Shown piece by piece: positions 1 to 6,822 of a stretch of 20,108 bases of DNA. How positions within the stretch are numbered: the stretch's first letter is position 1; every line of letters begins with the position of its first letter. This DNA is from a virus: positions 1 through 20,108 of IMG/VR virus record IMGVR_UViG_3300037861_000102. One strand, given 5' to 3'. The notes under the pieces are model-generated. The model did not search any database. It worked only from the letters and a program-made list of their open reading frames with translations, and was not told the DNA's origin. Made by a program: the position numbers and the translations under genes.

Positions 1-1150
1 GGTCCATCAATCCTTCAATTGACATTACTAAGGCTGTTTGTGAATCCAAGTCTTTTTGTTCCTTAGATATCTTTTCTTTAAGCAATGAGACGTCATTCTC
101 TTTGCTTATTTGTATTTTTAAAAAATCGATACCTTTTTTTAAATCTGAAATAATTAAAGTAGTCGTTTCGTTTGGCTTACTTAATTCTAATGATTGAAAA
201 TGATCTTTTAAAATTTTATTTGAGTCTCTTTTTTCAATGATTTCTAATTTTAAGTCAGACATAGCCTTAATAAACTTATTTTGCTTACTTGCTTTCAACT
301 CATCAAACAATTTTTGAGTAATTTTTGTTCCGCATAAGCTACAACCGGTACTGTCTTCTAGCTTAGAATCAGTCTCAACTTTTAGTCTTAATTCTGATTC
401 TTTGTACTGTGCCACTAATCCAGCGTAAAGCCTTGTCGCTGTCTTAAACTTAGTGTCAATATCATAGTAAGTAGACCAGTCATAGTTGCTAGCTTTTTCT
501 AGTTCATTAGACTTTTGTTCTAGCTTTAATTTTAAATCAACATAATCAACCGCCACAACTTCGCTAATGCTTTTAAGATGCGTTTCAATAATAATTCCCG
601 ACTTTTTAAGCGCATCCATCGCTTCTTTTTTCTGCTTAGTTTTTGATTTTCTAATGTCAGAAATTGACATTGATTTCATAAGCCATGCAAACTCGCTGTC
701 TTCAGAAACTTTTTCGCAAAACAATCCAGTAAGATAATTTCTTCTTACCTCCCAATTAAGCGACATGAACGCCAAAGGATTAGACAAAAATTCCAAAGTC
801 TCTACATTGTAGATGTTTGACAAAAGATCCTCGTAAACGTTCTTTTTTACCTCTAAACCATTATAGTAACACTTGCCTATTTCTTTTGATAATACAACCT
901 CTGAACCGTCTACATCTAATAACAAAGTAACTTTTGTCTTTGAATTTTCTTTATTGTAAGGCTCAATTTGAAATCTGGAAGATTGTGTGCTATTTTTGCT
1001 AAATACTACCCAACAATAAGCGTCGTAAATAGTTGTTTTTCCAAATCCGTTCGGCAACTCAATCATGTTTGTAATTGGGTCTAGCTCTAATTTTTTGTGC
1101 TCAATTCCTTTAAAGTCTTGTAGCTCGATTGATTTTAATATTGCTTTCAT
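1..1150 (-). CDS. Rad50/SbcC-like ATPase, N-terminal part (3' end off the window)
   Basis: Translated by hand from ATG at 1150 towards position 1, this frame stays open for 383 codons and runs off the left edge. Residues 33-40 (PNGFGKTT) are a Walker A motif in the place expected of Rad50/SbcC/RecF-type SMC-like ATPases, just after the opening strands (MKAILKSIELQDFKGIEHKK). The middle is rich in charged heptads typical of a coiled coil. C270-S-L-C273 is a CxxC that fits a Rad50 zinc hook at the coiled-coil tip. The second half of the coil and the C-terminal Walker B half are missing because of the window edge. The family processes DNA ends together with an SbcD/Mre11 nuclease, so a recombination or end-processing role is inferred. 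The gene diverges from the helicase and follows a 46-codon ORF by one base. Family assignment is strong; partner and exact role are unknown. Confidence 0.85.
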   Translation of the reverse strand, partial: MKAILKSIELQDFKGIEHKKLELDPITNMIELPNGFGKTTIYDAYCWVVFSKNSTQSSRFQIEPYNKENSKTKVTLLLDVDGSEVVLSKEIGKCYYNGLEVKKNVYEDLLSNIYNVETLEFLSNPLAFMSLNWEVRRNYLTGLFCEKVSEDSEFAWLMKSMSISDIRKSKTKQKKEAMDALKKSGIIIETHLKSISEVVAVDYVDLKLKLEQKSNELEKASNYDWSTYYDIDTKFKTATRLYAGLVAQYKESELRLKVETDSKLEDSTGCSLCGTKITQKLFDELKASKQNKFIKAMSDLKLEIIEKRDSNKILKDHFQSLELSKPNETTTLIISDLKKGIDFLKIQISKENDVSLLKEKISKEQKDLDSQTALVMSIEGLMD

Positions 1151-1151
1151 A

Positions 1152-1292
1152 TTATTTTTTTATTGGTTTTTCAAAAATTGGATCTTTTACTAAAATCTGC
1201 ATAGCTGCTCGATGCAACTCTAATTGTAATAATTCATTTTCTTTTTCTAAAGCTGCAATTCTTAACAGCAAGTACTCAATTGTGTTTTCCAT
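1152..1292 (-). CDS. 46-aa coiled-coil small protein
   Basis: An ATG-to-TAA frame of 46 codons lies directly upstream of the Rad50-like gene on the same strand, its stop codon one base from that gene's ATG. The product begins MENTIEYLLLRIAALEKENE and has leucine/isoleucine at heptad spacing followed by a basic tail (EKPIKK), so a short coiled coil is likely. A TATCTTTG -7 box lies 17 bases upstream of its ATG, which makes it the first gene of the leftward transcript. I recognise no family. Tight coupling to the Rad50-like gene suggests an accessory partner, but this is inference. It could also be an untranslated leader with a chance frame; the promoter position and lack of a gap favour a gene. 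Confidence 0.5.
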   Translation of the reverse strand: MENTIEYLLLRIAALEKENELLQLELHRAAMQILVKDPIFEKPIKK

Positions 1293-1309
1293 GTGTGATT
1301 TGTTTTGAG

Positions 1310-1317
1310 CAAAGATA
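1310..1317 (-). promoter_or_regulatory. -7 promoter box TATCTTTG, leftward
   Basis: On the minus strand this reads TATCTTTG, matching the Bacteroidota sigma factor -7 consensus TAnnTTTG. It lies 17 bases before the ATG at 1292, so the leader would be only about ten bases. No good -33 TTG/TTTG is seen at the usual spacing. Confidence 0.55.
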
Positions 1318-1382
1318 TATAGGTAGATTGGATAAATAAAACTTTTAACATTTTATTAACAAATATATCTTTTCTGTTGTGT

Positions 1383-1390
1383 TATCTTTG
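1383..1390 (+). promoter_or_regulatory. -7 promoter box TATCTTTG, rightward
   Basis: TATCTTTG matches the Bacteroidota TAnnTTTG consensus and lies 18 bases before the helicase ATG at 1409. It is the same eight-base box used in the opposite direction at 1310-1317. Because transcription would begin near 1397, a translation start further upstream (GTG at 1379) is excluded if this promoter is used. A clear -33 element is not visible. Confidence 0.6.
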
Positions 1391-1408
1391 TTGCTCACAT
1401 ATAGAAAA

Positions 1409-2992
1409 ATGAAGCCAAGACCATACCAGCAACAAGCCGTAAATGAAATTTTAAAAAAGTTTGAGACAGTTGAAAGAATATGTTACTCCCTCGCTACCGG
1501 CGGCGGAAAAACAGCTTTATTTTCTTTTCTTGCTAAACAGTTTATAGGTAGCAGCAACAAGCGCATTTTAATCATGGCGCACAGAACCGAACTTATTCAG
1601 CAAACAGTCAACACACTCTTTCAAATTGGAGTTAAGTCCGAAGCTGTAGTAGCTAGTAAAAAGTACTTGCATCATTCTTCACAGGTATATGTGGCTATGG
1701 TTGAAACTATCGCTAATCGATTAAAAAAGAACCCTTACTTTTTGCCTAAAATTGATCTTATAATAGTTGACGAGTGTCACTTGCTGTTCTTTGAAAAGAT
1801 TTTTGTACATTTTCCTCATGTTAAAATTCTAGGTGTAACAGCAACACCAGCAACGATAATAACCGAGAAAACAATTAGAAATATCGGCAAGGGCAACGAA
1901 ATGGAATACACTCAAAAATTTGGCTTGCATAAGATATATAAAAATTTTATTCAAGGGTATGCAATTCAAAATTTAATTGAAGACGGCAATTTGGTTCCCG
2001 AATTAATCTTTAGAGATACTCAAATTGATCGCTCTAGTTTGTCAATTGACAACAAGACAAATGATTTTAAGGGTGCCAACAATCACGCTAAAAAAATGTG
2101 CGCCGTTACAAATTACGAAAAATTTGCTAAGGGTAAAAAAACTATTATATTTACAGCATCGACAAAAGATAACCTATCTTTGTTGCAAGATTTTAAAGAA
2201 AAAGGTTATGATAATGCACGCATATTCGACAGCGTAAACAAAGAGGAAAGCGGTAGCCGAACGGAATGTTTGCAATGGTATAAAGACACTCCTGACGCTA
2301 TATTAATTAATACAGGGGTGTTCACAACCGGTTTTAATGAGCCAACAATTGAAGCGGTATTATTGTCAATGTCAACAGCGTCCTTGTCAAAATTCCATCA
2401 GATGGTTGGCCGAGGTGGTCGAGCAACAAAAAAGATATTTAAGGACAAATTTCTGCTTATTGATTTAGGAGGCAATGTTGATACTTTTGGAAAGTGGAGT
2501 GATTCGGTTAACTGGGCAGAACATTTTTATTATGAAAGCGCATGTCTACCAAAAAAAGAAGCTTTGGAAAATATTACTTTTTGCGTAGAATGTGACATGA
2601 TTATTCCGGCTACAATTATTATATGCCCGTTTTGCGGAAATGAAAAGCAAAAAAGAGAAGTAGAAAAATCAAAAGAAAATGTTCATGTAGCTGAGTTAAT
2701 TTACCCTAGCGGGCAAAAAATTGTCAAGTACTGTGAACTTTACGCAAAAGACAAAGCTTTTGCAGTAGAATTAATGCTTGTACAATGCGTTGATCTGTTT
2801 ATTTACACCGAAATACCTTTGGAACAAATATCCGCAACAATAAAAAACGGTAATTTTTTTAAGACTATGACTAAAATTATTAATAAAGAATTATTGTTTA
2901 TTCAAAATTCAGAATTGATCGGAAGTTATAAAAACAATCCTATTAGTGAATTAATAATTAAATTGTACTATTTGCATGAAGCAAGAATCTAA
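1409..2992 (+). CDS. SF2 DEAD/DEAH-box-type helicase with C-terminal zinc site
   Basis: A 527-residue superfamily 2 helicase. From the chosen start (MKPRPYQQQAV) the motifs are: Q-motif-like RPYQQQA at 4-10; Walker A ATGGGKT at 29-35; DECH at 121-124; TAT at 144-146; motif V TGFNEP at 307-312; and motif VI QMVGRGGR at 331-338. C392, C395, C406 and C409 form a CxxC..CxxC site, probably binding zinc. This layout is common in phage replication helicases related to the UvsW/RecQ-like and XPB-like groups, and it would unwind or remodel forks using ATP. I chose ATG 1409 over an in-frame GTG at 1379 because the TATCTTTG promoter box overlaps the extra codons. The frame overlaps the following VRR-NUC gene by 17 bases, implying coupled translation and perhaps a joint function. 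Confidence 0.9.
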   Translation: MKPRPYQQQAVNEILKKFETVERICYSLATGGGKTALFSFLAKQFIGSSNKRILIMAHRTELIQQTVNTLFQIGVKSEAVVASKKYLHHSSQVYVAMVETIANRLKKNPYFLPKIDLIIVDECHLLFFEKIFVHFPHVKILGVTATPATIITEKTIRNIGKGNEMEYTQKFGLHKIYKNFIQGYAIQNLIEDGNLVPELIFRDTQIDRSSLSIDNKTNDFKGANNHAKKMCAVTNYEKFAKGKKTIIFTASTKDNLSLLQDFKEKGYDNARIFDSVNKEESGSRTECLQWYKDTPDAILINTGVFTTGFNEPTIEAVLLSMSTASLSKFHQMVGRGGRATKKIFKDKFLLIDLGGNVDTFGKWSDSVNWAEHFYYESACLPKKEALENITFCVECDMIIPATIIICPFCGNEKQKREVEKSKENVHVAELIYPSGQKIVKYCELYAKDKAFAVELMLVQCVDLFIYTEIPLEQISATIKNGNFFKTMTKIINKELLFIQNSELIGSYKNNPISELIIKLYYLHEARI

Positions 2993-3305
2993 AATTCAGC
3001 AAGAAATATTTATTGACTTTCACAACAAGCACCCTAATTTTATTATTCATTCGGTTCCTAATGGTGGCACGAGAAACAAGATAGAGGCTATTGAGCTAAA
3101 AAGAACTGGTCTAGTTGCTGGAATATCTGATTTTATTATTCATCTTACAAATGGTTTATGCGTAATGGTTGAAGTTAAAAATGAAAAAGGCAAACAGTCA
3201 AAAGAACAAATAAAAATACAGAATAAAATGATAGCTATGAATAGTAATTATATATTAGTTCGTAGCTTAGAAGATTTTAACAATCAAATACAGAAATATT
3301 TATGA
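2976..3305 (+). CDS. VRR-NUC domain nuclease
   Basis: A 109-residue protein that is essentially one VRR-NUC domain, the PD-(D/E)XK-type nuclease fold common as a stand-alone phage protein. The family signature is clear: VPNGGTRNK at about 27-35, the GISD aspartate, the EVK catalytic pair in the strand MVEVKNEKGKQSKEQ, and a downstream glutamine. Family members cleave branched DNA in phages and in human FAN1, so junction processing during replication or recombination is likely. The ATG lies inside the end of the helicase gene (17-base overlap, different frame). Size matches the family's usual 90-120 residues. The domain call is secure; the substrate is inferred. Confidence 0.88.
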   Translation: MKQESKIQQEIFIDFHNKHPNFIIHSVPNGGTRNKIEAIELKRTGLVAGISDFIIHLTNGLCVMVEVKNEKGKQSKEQIKIQNKMIAMNSNYILVRSLEDFNNQIQKYL

Positions 3306-3316
3306 AGTAATTAAAA

Positions 3317-3337
3317 AGCCTTATATCGTGGTAGGCT
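3317..3337 (+). other. small hairpin in gene-free stretch
   Basis: AGCCT at 3317-3321 pairs with AGGCT at 3333-3337 around an 11-base loop. No T-run follows, so it is not a terminator. It may belong to the same RNA as the tRNA-like element just downstream. Confidence 0.3.
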
Positions 3338-3343
3338 GGATTA

Positions 3344-3430
3344 AGCAATAATTCATTTTAAAATTTATGATTTAGTGAGATTTATTTATAAATTTAATCG
3401 GGATAAAATGGTTCGAATCCATATATTGCA
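3344..3430 (+). ncRNA. tRNA-like element (degenerate tRNA or structured RNA)
   Basis: The 139-base stretch 3306-3444 has no gene. Near its end, GG-TTCGAAT-CC (3410-3420) is a textbook tRNA T-arm, with 4 bp of stem (ATGG/CCAT) and the seven-base T loop. The bases after it, TATTGC (3424-3429), pair perfectly with GCAATA (3345-3350), where an acceptor stem would lie. TCAT/ATGA (3353-3356/3367-3370) could be a D stem. However, the D loop lacks GG, no clean anticodon stem or loop with T33 can be built, the first acceptor pair is A-A, and no CCA is encoded. I therefore call it tRNA-like, not a functional tRNA. It could be a decayed phage tRNA or a different structured RNA, or a coincidence. Confidence 0.3.
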
Positions 3431-3444
3431 CAAAAATTAAAATT

Positions 3445-3660
3445 ATGACAAGATCGATAGATAAAAATACACAAAAACAAATATTAGATTTGTTTTTAAA
3501 TAGTGACGACAATAGGCTTAAAAGTATAGGTAAAGTAGTTAATTTTTCAACCGTGCCGGTTATGAATGTTATTGATAAATACTTTAATGGTTTAATATAT
3601 TATAATAAACCAGAATATAAAATTTACCACTCAAAAATGAATTATGAAAATAGAATGTAA
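3445..3660 (+). CDS. small HTH-like hypothetical protein
   Basis: A 71-residue protein of no recognised family. Residues 9-45 (QKQILDLFLNSDDNRLKSIG...VMNVIDKYF) have the length and hydrophobic pattern of a tri-helical helix-turn-helix, with an SIGKVVNFS turn resembling HTH proteins that tell sites apart by the following helix. The C-terminal third is rich in Tyr and Asn. It overlaps the next gene by 17 bases in another frame, suggesting coupled translation. A DNA-binding role is inferred only from this pattern. Confidence 0.6.
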   Translation: MTRSIDKNTQKQILDLFLNSDDNRLKSIGKVVNFSTVPVMNVIDKYFNGLIYYNKPEYKIYHSKMNYENRM

Positions 3661-3850
3661 TAACTGTCTGCACCTTAATGGAATAGTATGTAGAAAAAAA
3701 TCAAAGAACGGATATAATAATTGCAATAAATACAAGTCCATACCCATGGATGTATTAAAAAAAGAACGCAACGATCTATTAATATCCAAAGAAAATTTAG
3801 AAAGATTAAAAACTTTAACAGAAAAAATAAAATTATTTGAAGGTTATTAA
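3644..3850 (+). CDS. small four-cysteine protein, possible zinc binder
   Basis: A 68-residue protein whose N-terminal half carries C5, C8, C16 and C27 (CNNC..C..C), a plausible zinc site, followed by an amphipathic charged helix (LKKERNDLLISKENLERLKTLTEKIKLF). Small Cys4 proteins of this form are common between replication genes in phages, but I cannot name a family. It begins inside the preceding small gene and ends 12 bases before a terminator, so it is the last gene of that transcript. Confidence 0.6.
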   Translation: MKIECNNCLHLNGIVCRKKSKNGYNNCNKYKSIPMDVLKKERNDLLISKENLERLKTLTEKIKLFEGY

Positions 3851-3851
3851 A

Positions 3852-3859
3852 TATATTTG
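3852..3859 (+). promoter_or_regulatory. possible -7 box TATATTTG ahead of a terminator
   Basis: TATATTTG fits the TAnnTTTG consensus. Transcription would start around 3866, inside the following terminator hairpin, and the next ATG is at 3910. The nearest TTTG upstream (3836-3839) is only 12 bases away, closer than the usual spacing, so confidence is modest. Confidence 0.35.
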
Positions 3860-3862
3860 CAT

Positions 3863-3889
3863 AGCCGTTACATGAGTAGCGGCTTTTTT
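3863..3889 (+). terminator. Rho-independent terminator
   Basis: AGCCGTTAC (3863-3871) pairs with GTAGCGGCT (3876-3884) through a nine-pair stem with one T-G wobble, closed by loop ATGA and followed by six T residues. It ends the 3445-3850 gene pair. Confidence 0.85.
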
Positions 3890-3909
3890 CACAATTAAAA
3901 TGTATAGAA

Positions 3910-4065
3910 ATGGACACAACACAAAAAATCAAAAGACGCCTTCAAACTTTTACATTCGAAGAAGTCGCAAAAGAAATAGGCATAAGCCGAACCACATTGT
4001 ACAAGAGATTGCAATGCAACGACTGGAAGAAAAGTGAAATTGTTTTGATAAAATCATTATTTTGA
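3910..4065 (+). CDS. 51-aa HTH protein
   Basis: A short ATG-to-TGA frame encodes a compact helix-turn-helix protein: TFEEVAKEIGISRTTLYKRL at about 14-33 is the classic form, with an alanine in helix 2, the GIS turn and a recognition helix. Nothing else accompanies the domain. Its TGA overlaps the TTG start of the next gene (TTGA, 4062-4065), implying translational coupling. Tiny single-HTH proteins at the head of a phage replication cassette often act as local regulators or replication accessories; which applies here is unknown. Lysines after the recognition helix would aid DNA binding. Confidence 0.7.
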   Translation: MDTTQKIKRRLQTFTFEEVAKEIGISRTTLYKRLQCNDWKKSEIVLIKSLF

Positions 4066-4895
4066 CATATAAGTATAGTCTTAGACCGGGAAGCAAAAAA
4101 GACATTTGCCCATCTTGCAACAAAAAGACATTTGTTCCGTACTTTGAAACTGAAACAGGAAACGAAGTGGCGAAAGCTGGACGTTGTGATCGAGAGAGTA
4201 ACTGCGGTTATTTTAAAAAGCCAGAAGACAACGAAGCTATTACAGCGCCAAAGTTTGAAGCAATAGAAATACACACAGATTATATCCCTTTGCAAAAGAT
4301 GAAAGATTTATATTGCTTGGGCTCTTACAATTCATTTAGTAAATTTTTACAAAGTAAATTTGACTTAAAAGAAGTTTTTGCAGCCGAGCAAATGTATTTT
4401 TTAACTGGAATTAATAAGAGCGTAATTTTTTGGCAAATTGACCAATTAGAAAGAATAAGGTCGGGAAAGATTATGGAATACAATCCAGTAACAGGCAAGA
4501 GGTTAAAAGACGCAAACGGAAAGGCTCACATAAGTTGGGCGCATAAGAAACCGTATAATCTAAAACAATGCTTATTCGGTTTGCATTTATTGAATGATGA
4601 CCGTAAAAAAGATATTGCAATTGTGGAAAGCGAAAAGACAGCAGTAATAATGTCAATAAAAGAACCTCGATTAACTTGGATGGCATGTGGATCTCTTAAT
4701 GGTTTTAAAGTAGAGTATTTGGCTCCTCTAAGGCTTAGAAAAATATTTGGGTTCCCAGACAAAGGATGCTTTACGATATGGTCAGAAACCTCTGCTAGAT
4801 TAAACGAGCAGGGCTTTAACATTCAAGTAAGTGATTTAATTGAAAATAATTTAACGTTGTCTAATGGTGATGACTTAGCAGATTTGTATTTATGA
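4062..4895 (+). CDS. zinc-finger/Toprim primase-like protein (DUF6371-type)
   Basis: A 277-residue protein resembling the DUF6371-type primase-like proteins of Bacteroidota mobile elements. The N-terminus has the characteristic YSLRPGSKKDICPSC start and a zinc site (C16, C19, C42, C48; GRCDRESNCGY). The C-terminal half contains a Toprim-like core: AIVESEKTAV with E189, then FPDKG with D233, and a terminal NGDDLADL. Bacterial primases combine the same two parts, so primer synthesis or a related DNA-binding role in replication is likely, although the full primase catalytic domain is not obvious. The only start giving the N-terminal motif is TTG at 4062, overlapping the stop of the HTH gene. The end overlaps the methyltransferase ATG by four bases (ATGA). 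Confidence 0.75.
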   Translation: MTYKYSLRPGSKKDICPSCNKKTFVPYFETETGNEVAKAGRCDRESNCGYFKKPEDNEAITAPKFEAIEIHTDYIPLQKMKDLYCLGSYNSFSKFLQSKFDLKEVFAAEQMYFLTGINKSVIFWQIDQLERIRSGKIMEYNPVTGKRLKDANGKAHISWAHKKPYNLKQCLFGLHLLNDDRKKDIAIVESEKTAVIMSIKEPRLTWMACGSLNGFKVEYLAPLRLRKIFGFPDKGCFTIWSETSARLNEQGFNIQVSDLIENNLTLSNGDDLADLYL

Positions 4896-5518
4896 TAACA
4901 ATAACAAACGAAGATAATATGCTTTTAATGGCAAGGTATCCTGACAATTATTTTGATTTAGCAATAGTTGACCCGCCTTATGGATTAGGAAATAAAACGG
5001 TAGGTAGTGATAAGGTTGATTTAACAAATAGAAATTCACAACAAAAATTCACAAGACATAAATGGGATGATACTATTCCTTTGAATTCTTATTTTGATGA
5101 ATTGTTTAGAGTTAGTAAAAGACAAATAATTTGGGGAGGAAATTACTTCCCTTATATTTGGAAAAAAGAATGCAGAGGATTAATAACTTGGGATAAAATG
5201 GTTTACATACCGATAATGAGCCAAATAGAATACGCTTGGTATTCTGAAGATAAACTACCAAAATTAATAAAAATAAATAACACAGATATAAATAGAAAAC
5301 ACCCAACACAAAAACCTGTAAAACTTTACGAATGGCTTTTAATGAACTACGCTAAAGACGGCGACAAAATACTAGACACTCATTTAGGTTCTGGCTCAAT
5401 TGCAATAGCATGCCACAATCTTAAATTTGACTTAACGTCTTGTGAACTTGACAAAGAATACTACGAAGCAAGTTTAAAAAGATTACAAAACCATCAATCA
5501 CAATTAACAATGTTTTAA
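4892..5518 (+). CDS. DNA adenine methyltransferase, copy 1
   Basis: A 208-residue S-adenosylmethionine-dependent DNA methyltransferase of the N4/N6 amino type. Catalytic motif IV is D27-P-P-Y30 near the N-terminus. The AdoMet-binding motif lies at the C-terminus (LDTHLGSGS at about 161-169, followed by CELD), so this is the beta arrangement, with the target-recognition part in between. DPPY rather than SPPY favours N6-adenine. The most probable role is protecting phage DNA from host restriction or marking its own DNA. No restriction enzyme gene adjoins it. It overlaps the Toprim-like gene by four bases and is followed by the DUF3987 gene after two bases. A second, paralogous copy lies at 6823-7440. 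Confidence 0.88.
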   Translation: MITITNEDNMLLMARYPDNYFDLAIVDPPYGLGNKTVGSDKVDLTNRNSQQKFTRHKWDDTIPLNSYFDELFRVSKRQIIWGGNYFPYIWKKECRGLITWDKMVYIPIMSQIEYAWYSEDKLPKLIKINNTDINRKHPTQKPVKLYEWLLMNYAKDGDKILDTHLGSGSIAIACHNLKFDLTSCELDKEYYEASLKRLQNHQSQLTMF

Positions 5519-5520
5519 TT

Positions 5521-6819
5521 ATGAAAGACTTTGATAAATTACTAGAAAAAAAACAAGATTACAAAAATTTCCCAATAGACGTCTTCCCGATACAAGTCAC
5601 CGAGTACATGCAAGAGCTTAGAGATAAGCTAGGGTGTAATCCAAATTATATGGCTGGGGCATTCATCACAGCTTGCAGCATTTGCATTGGCAGAAGCAAA
5701 GCAATTCAGATACGTGATACATGGAGAGAGTGGGCCGTGTTTTGGAATATTATTATTGGAGAGGCTGGAAGCAAAAAAACCCCTTCGACTGCACCTTTTA
5801 TGAAGCCAATTAGGTCGATTGAATCAGAAATGTATAAAGATTATCTATCTAAGTTAAAAGCGCATAGCAACAATGTAAGCGACGATAAACCTTTACAACC
5901 ACGTTTATACGTTGGAGACGCAACAATTGAAGCGTATATACAAATTCACAGTCAAAACTTAAGAGGGGTTGCAATTGTGCTAGATGAAATTAGCGGTCTT
6001 GTTGCTAATTCGGGTAAGTACAACAAAGGATCTGATATTGAAAAGTACCTATCTGCTTTTTCCTATTCCGATATTTCAGCAGCTAGAAAAGGAGTAGGTA
6101 TGTCATCCATACTTTACGATCCGTACTTACCAATTTTCGGAGGTATTCAGCCAAAGATTTTGACTAGCTTAATGACCGAACAATTAAAAGACAATGGTTT
6201 TTGGGATAGATTTTTATTTGTAAGCGGTAACTTTCAAACAGGGAAAATGACCAAAGAAGATGTAGCTGTTAATGTTGCTAATAATTATGATAGCTATGTC
6301 CGTGGCATGTTTGAATTGATTAAAGATACAGAATTTACAAAAGAAAACAGTGATCTAAATGTCGATTATTACCACATGGATAATGAGGCGAAAGACCTTT
6401 GGTTTGACTACAATGGAAAAATTGAAGATATGATTGCGGACGGCTCTGAGCTTTCTAACGGAACAAAAAGCGCGTACAGTAAGATGGCCACATACTTTGG
6501 TCGATTTATTTTACTTATGCATATTCTAGACAGCATTTATGTATATCCGTTTCAGAAATTAAGAGATGCGCAAATAAATGTGGGCTCAGTTGAAAAAGCA
6601 ATACGACTTGTTAAATATTTTATGTTTCAATATGAATTAGTCAGCAAAGAAGTCTCTAGCGAAAAAGAGGCGAAAAACATTTTATTTGACACTAAGGGTA
6701 TGACAATATCGGAAAAAGTAAAACTGTTGCATACAAAGGATCCTAATATGAGCCAGCGGGCATTGGCTAAACATTTTTCAATTAGCGTGGGAAGTATTAA
6801 TAAAATTTTAAATAGTTAA
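5521..6819 (+). CDS. DUF3987 family ATPase with C-terminal HTH
   Basis: A 432-residue protein of the DUF3987 type, which in Bacteroidota phages and mobile elements accompanies primase-like proteins and is regarded as a replicative helicase-like ATPase. The start FPIDVFPIQVTEYMQEL is typical. A Walker A-like loop GEAGSKKTPS lies at 80-89 and a Walker B IVLDEIS at 152-158. The last roughly 27 residues (MSQRALAKHFSISVGSINKIL) form a helix-turn-helix, probably DNA-contacting. That HTH closely resembles the C-terminus of the protein at 7920-8234, the first gene beyond the palindromic region. The gene sits between two paralogous methyltransferases. Replication initiation or fork helicase activity is inferred from family and context. 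Confidence 0.82.
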   Translation: MKDFDKLLEKKQDYKNFPIDVFPIQVTEYMQELRDKLGCNPNYMAGAFITACSICIGRSKAIQIRDTWREWAVFWNIIIGEAGSKKTPSTAPFMKPIRSIESEMYKDYLSKLKAHSNNVSDDKPLQPRLYVGDATIEAYIQIHSQNLRGVAIVLDEISGLVANSGKYNKGSDIEKYLSAFSYSDISAARKGVGMSSILYDPYLPIFGGIQPKILTSLMTEQLKDNGFWDRFLFVSGNFQTGKMTKEDVAVNVANNYDSYVRGMFELIKDTEFTKENSDLNVDYYHMDNEAKDLWFDYNGKIEDMIADGSELSNGTKSAYSKMATYFGRFILLMHILDSIYVYPFQKLRDAQINVGSVEKAIRLVKYFMFQYELVSKEVSSEKEAKNILFDTKGMTISEKVKLLHTKDPNMSQRALAKHFSISVGSINKILNS

Positions 6820-6822
6820 ATT

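Noticed and set aside
1379-1408. Upstream GTG start for the helicase
   Set aside because: It overlaps the TATCTTTG promoter box and adds ten residues that match no helicase N-terminus.
3344-3430. Functional tRNA
   Set aside because: No proper D loop, no anticodon loop with T33, a mismatched first acceptor pair and no CCA; kept only as tRNA-like.
3675-4822. Long minus-strand frames opposite the small proteins and the primase-like gene
   Set aside because: They are hydrophobic or Cys/Ser-rich shadows of plus-strand genes with clear motifs, and have no promoter or start context.
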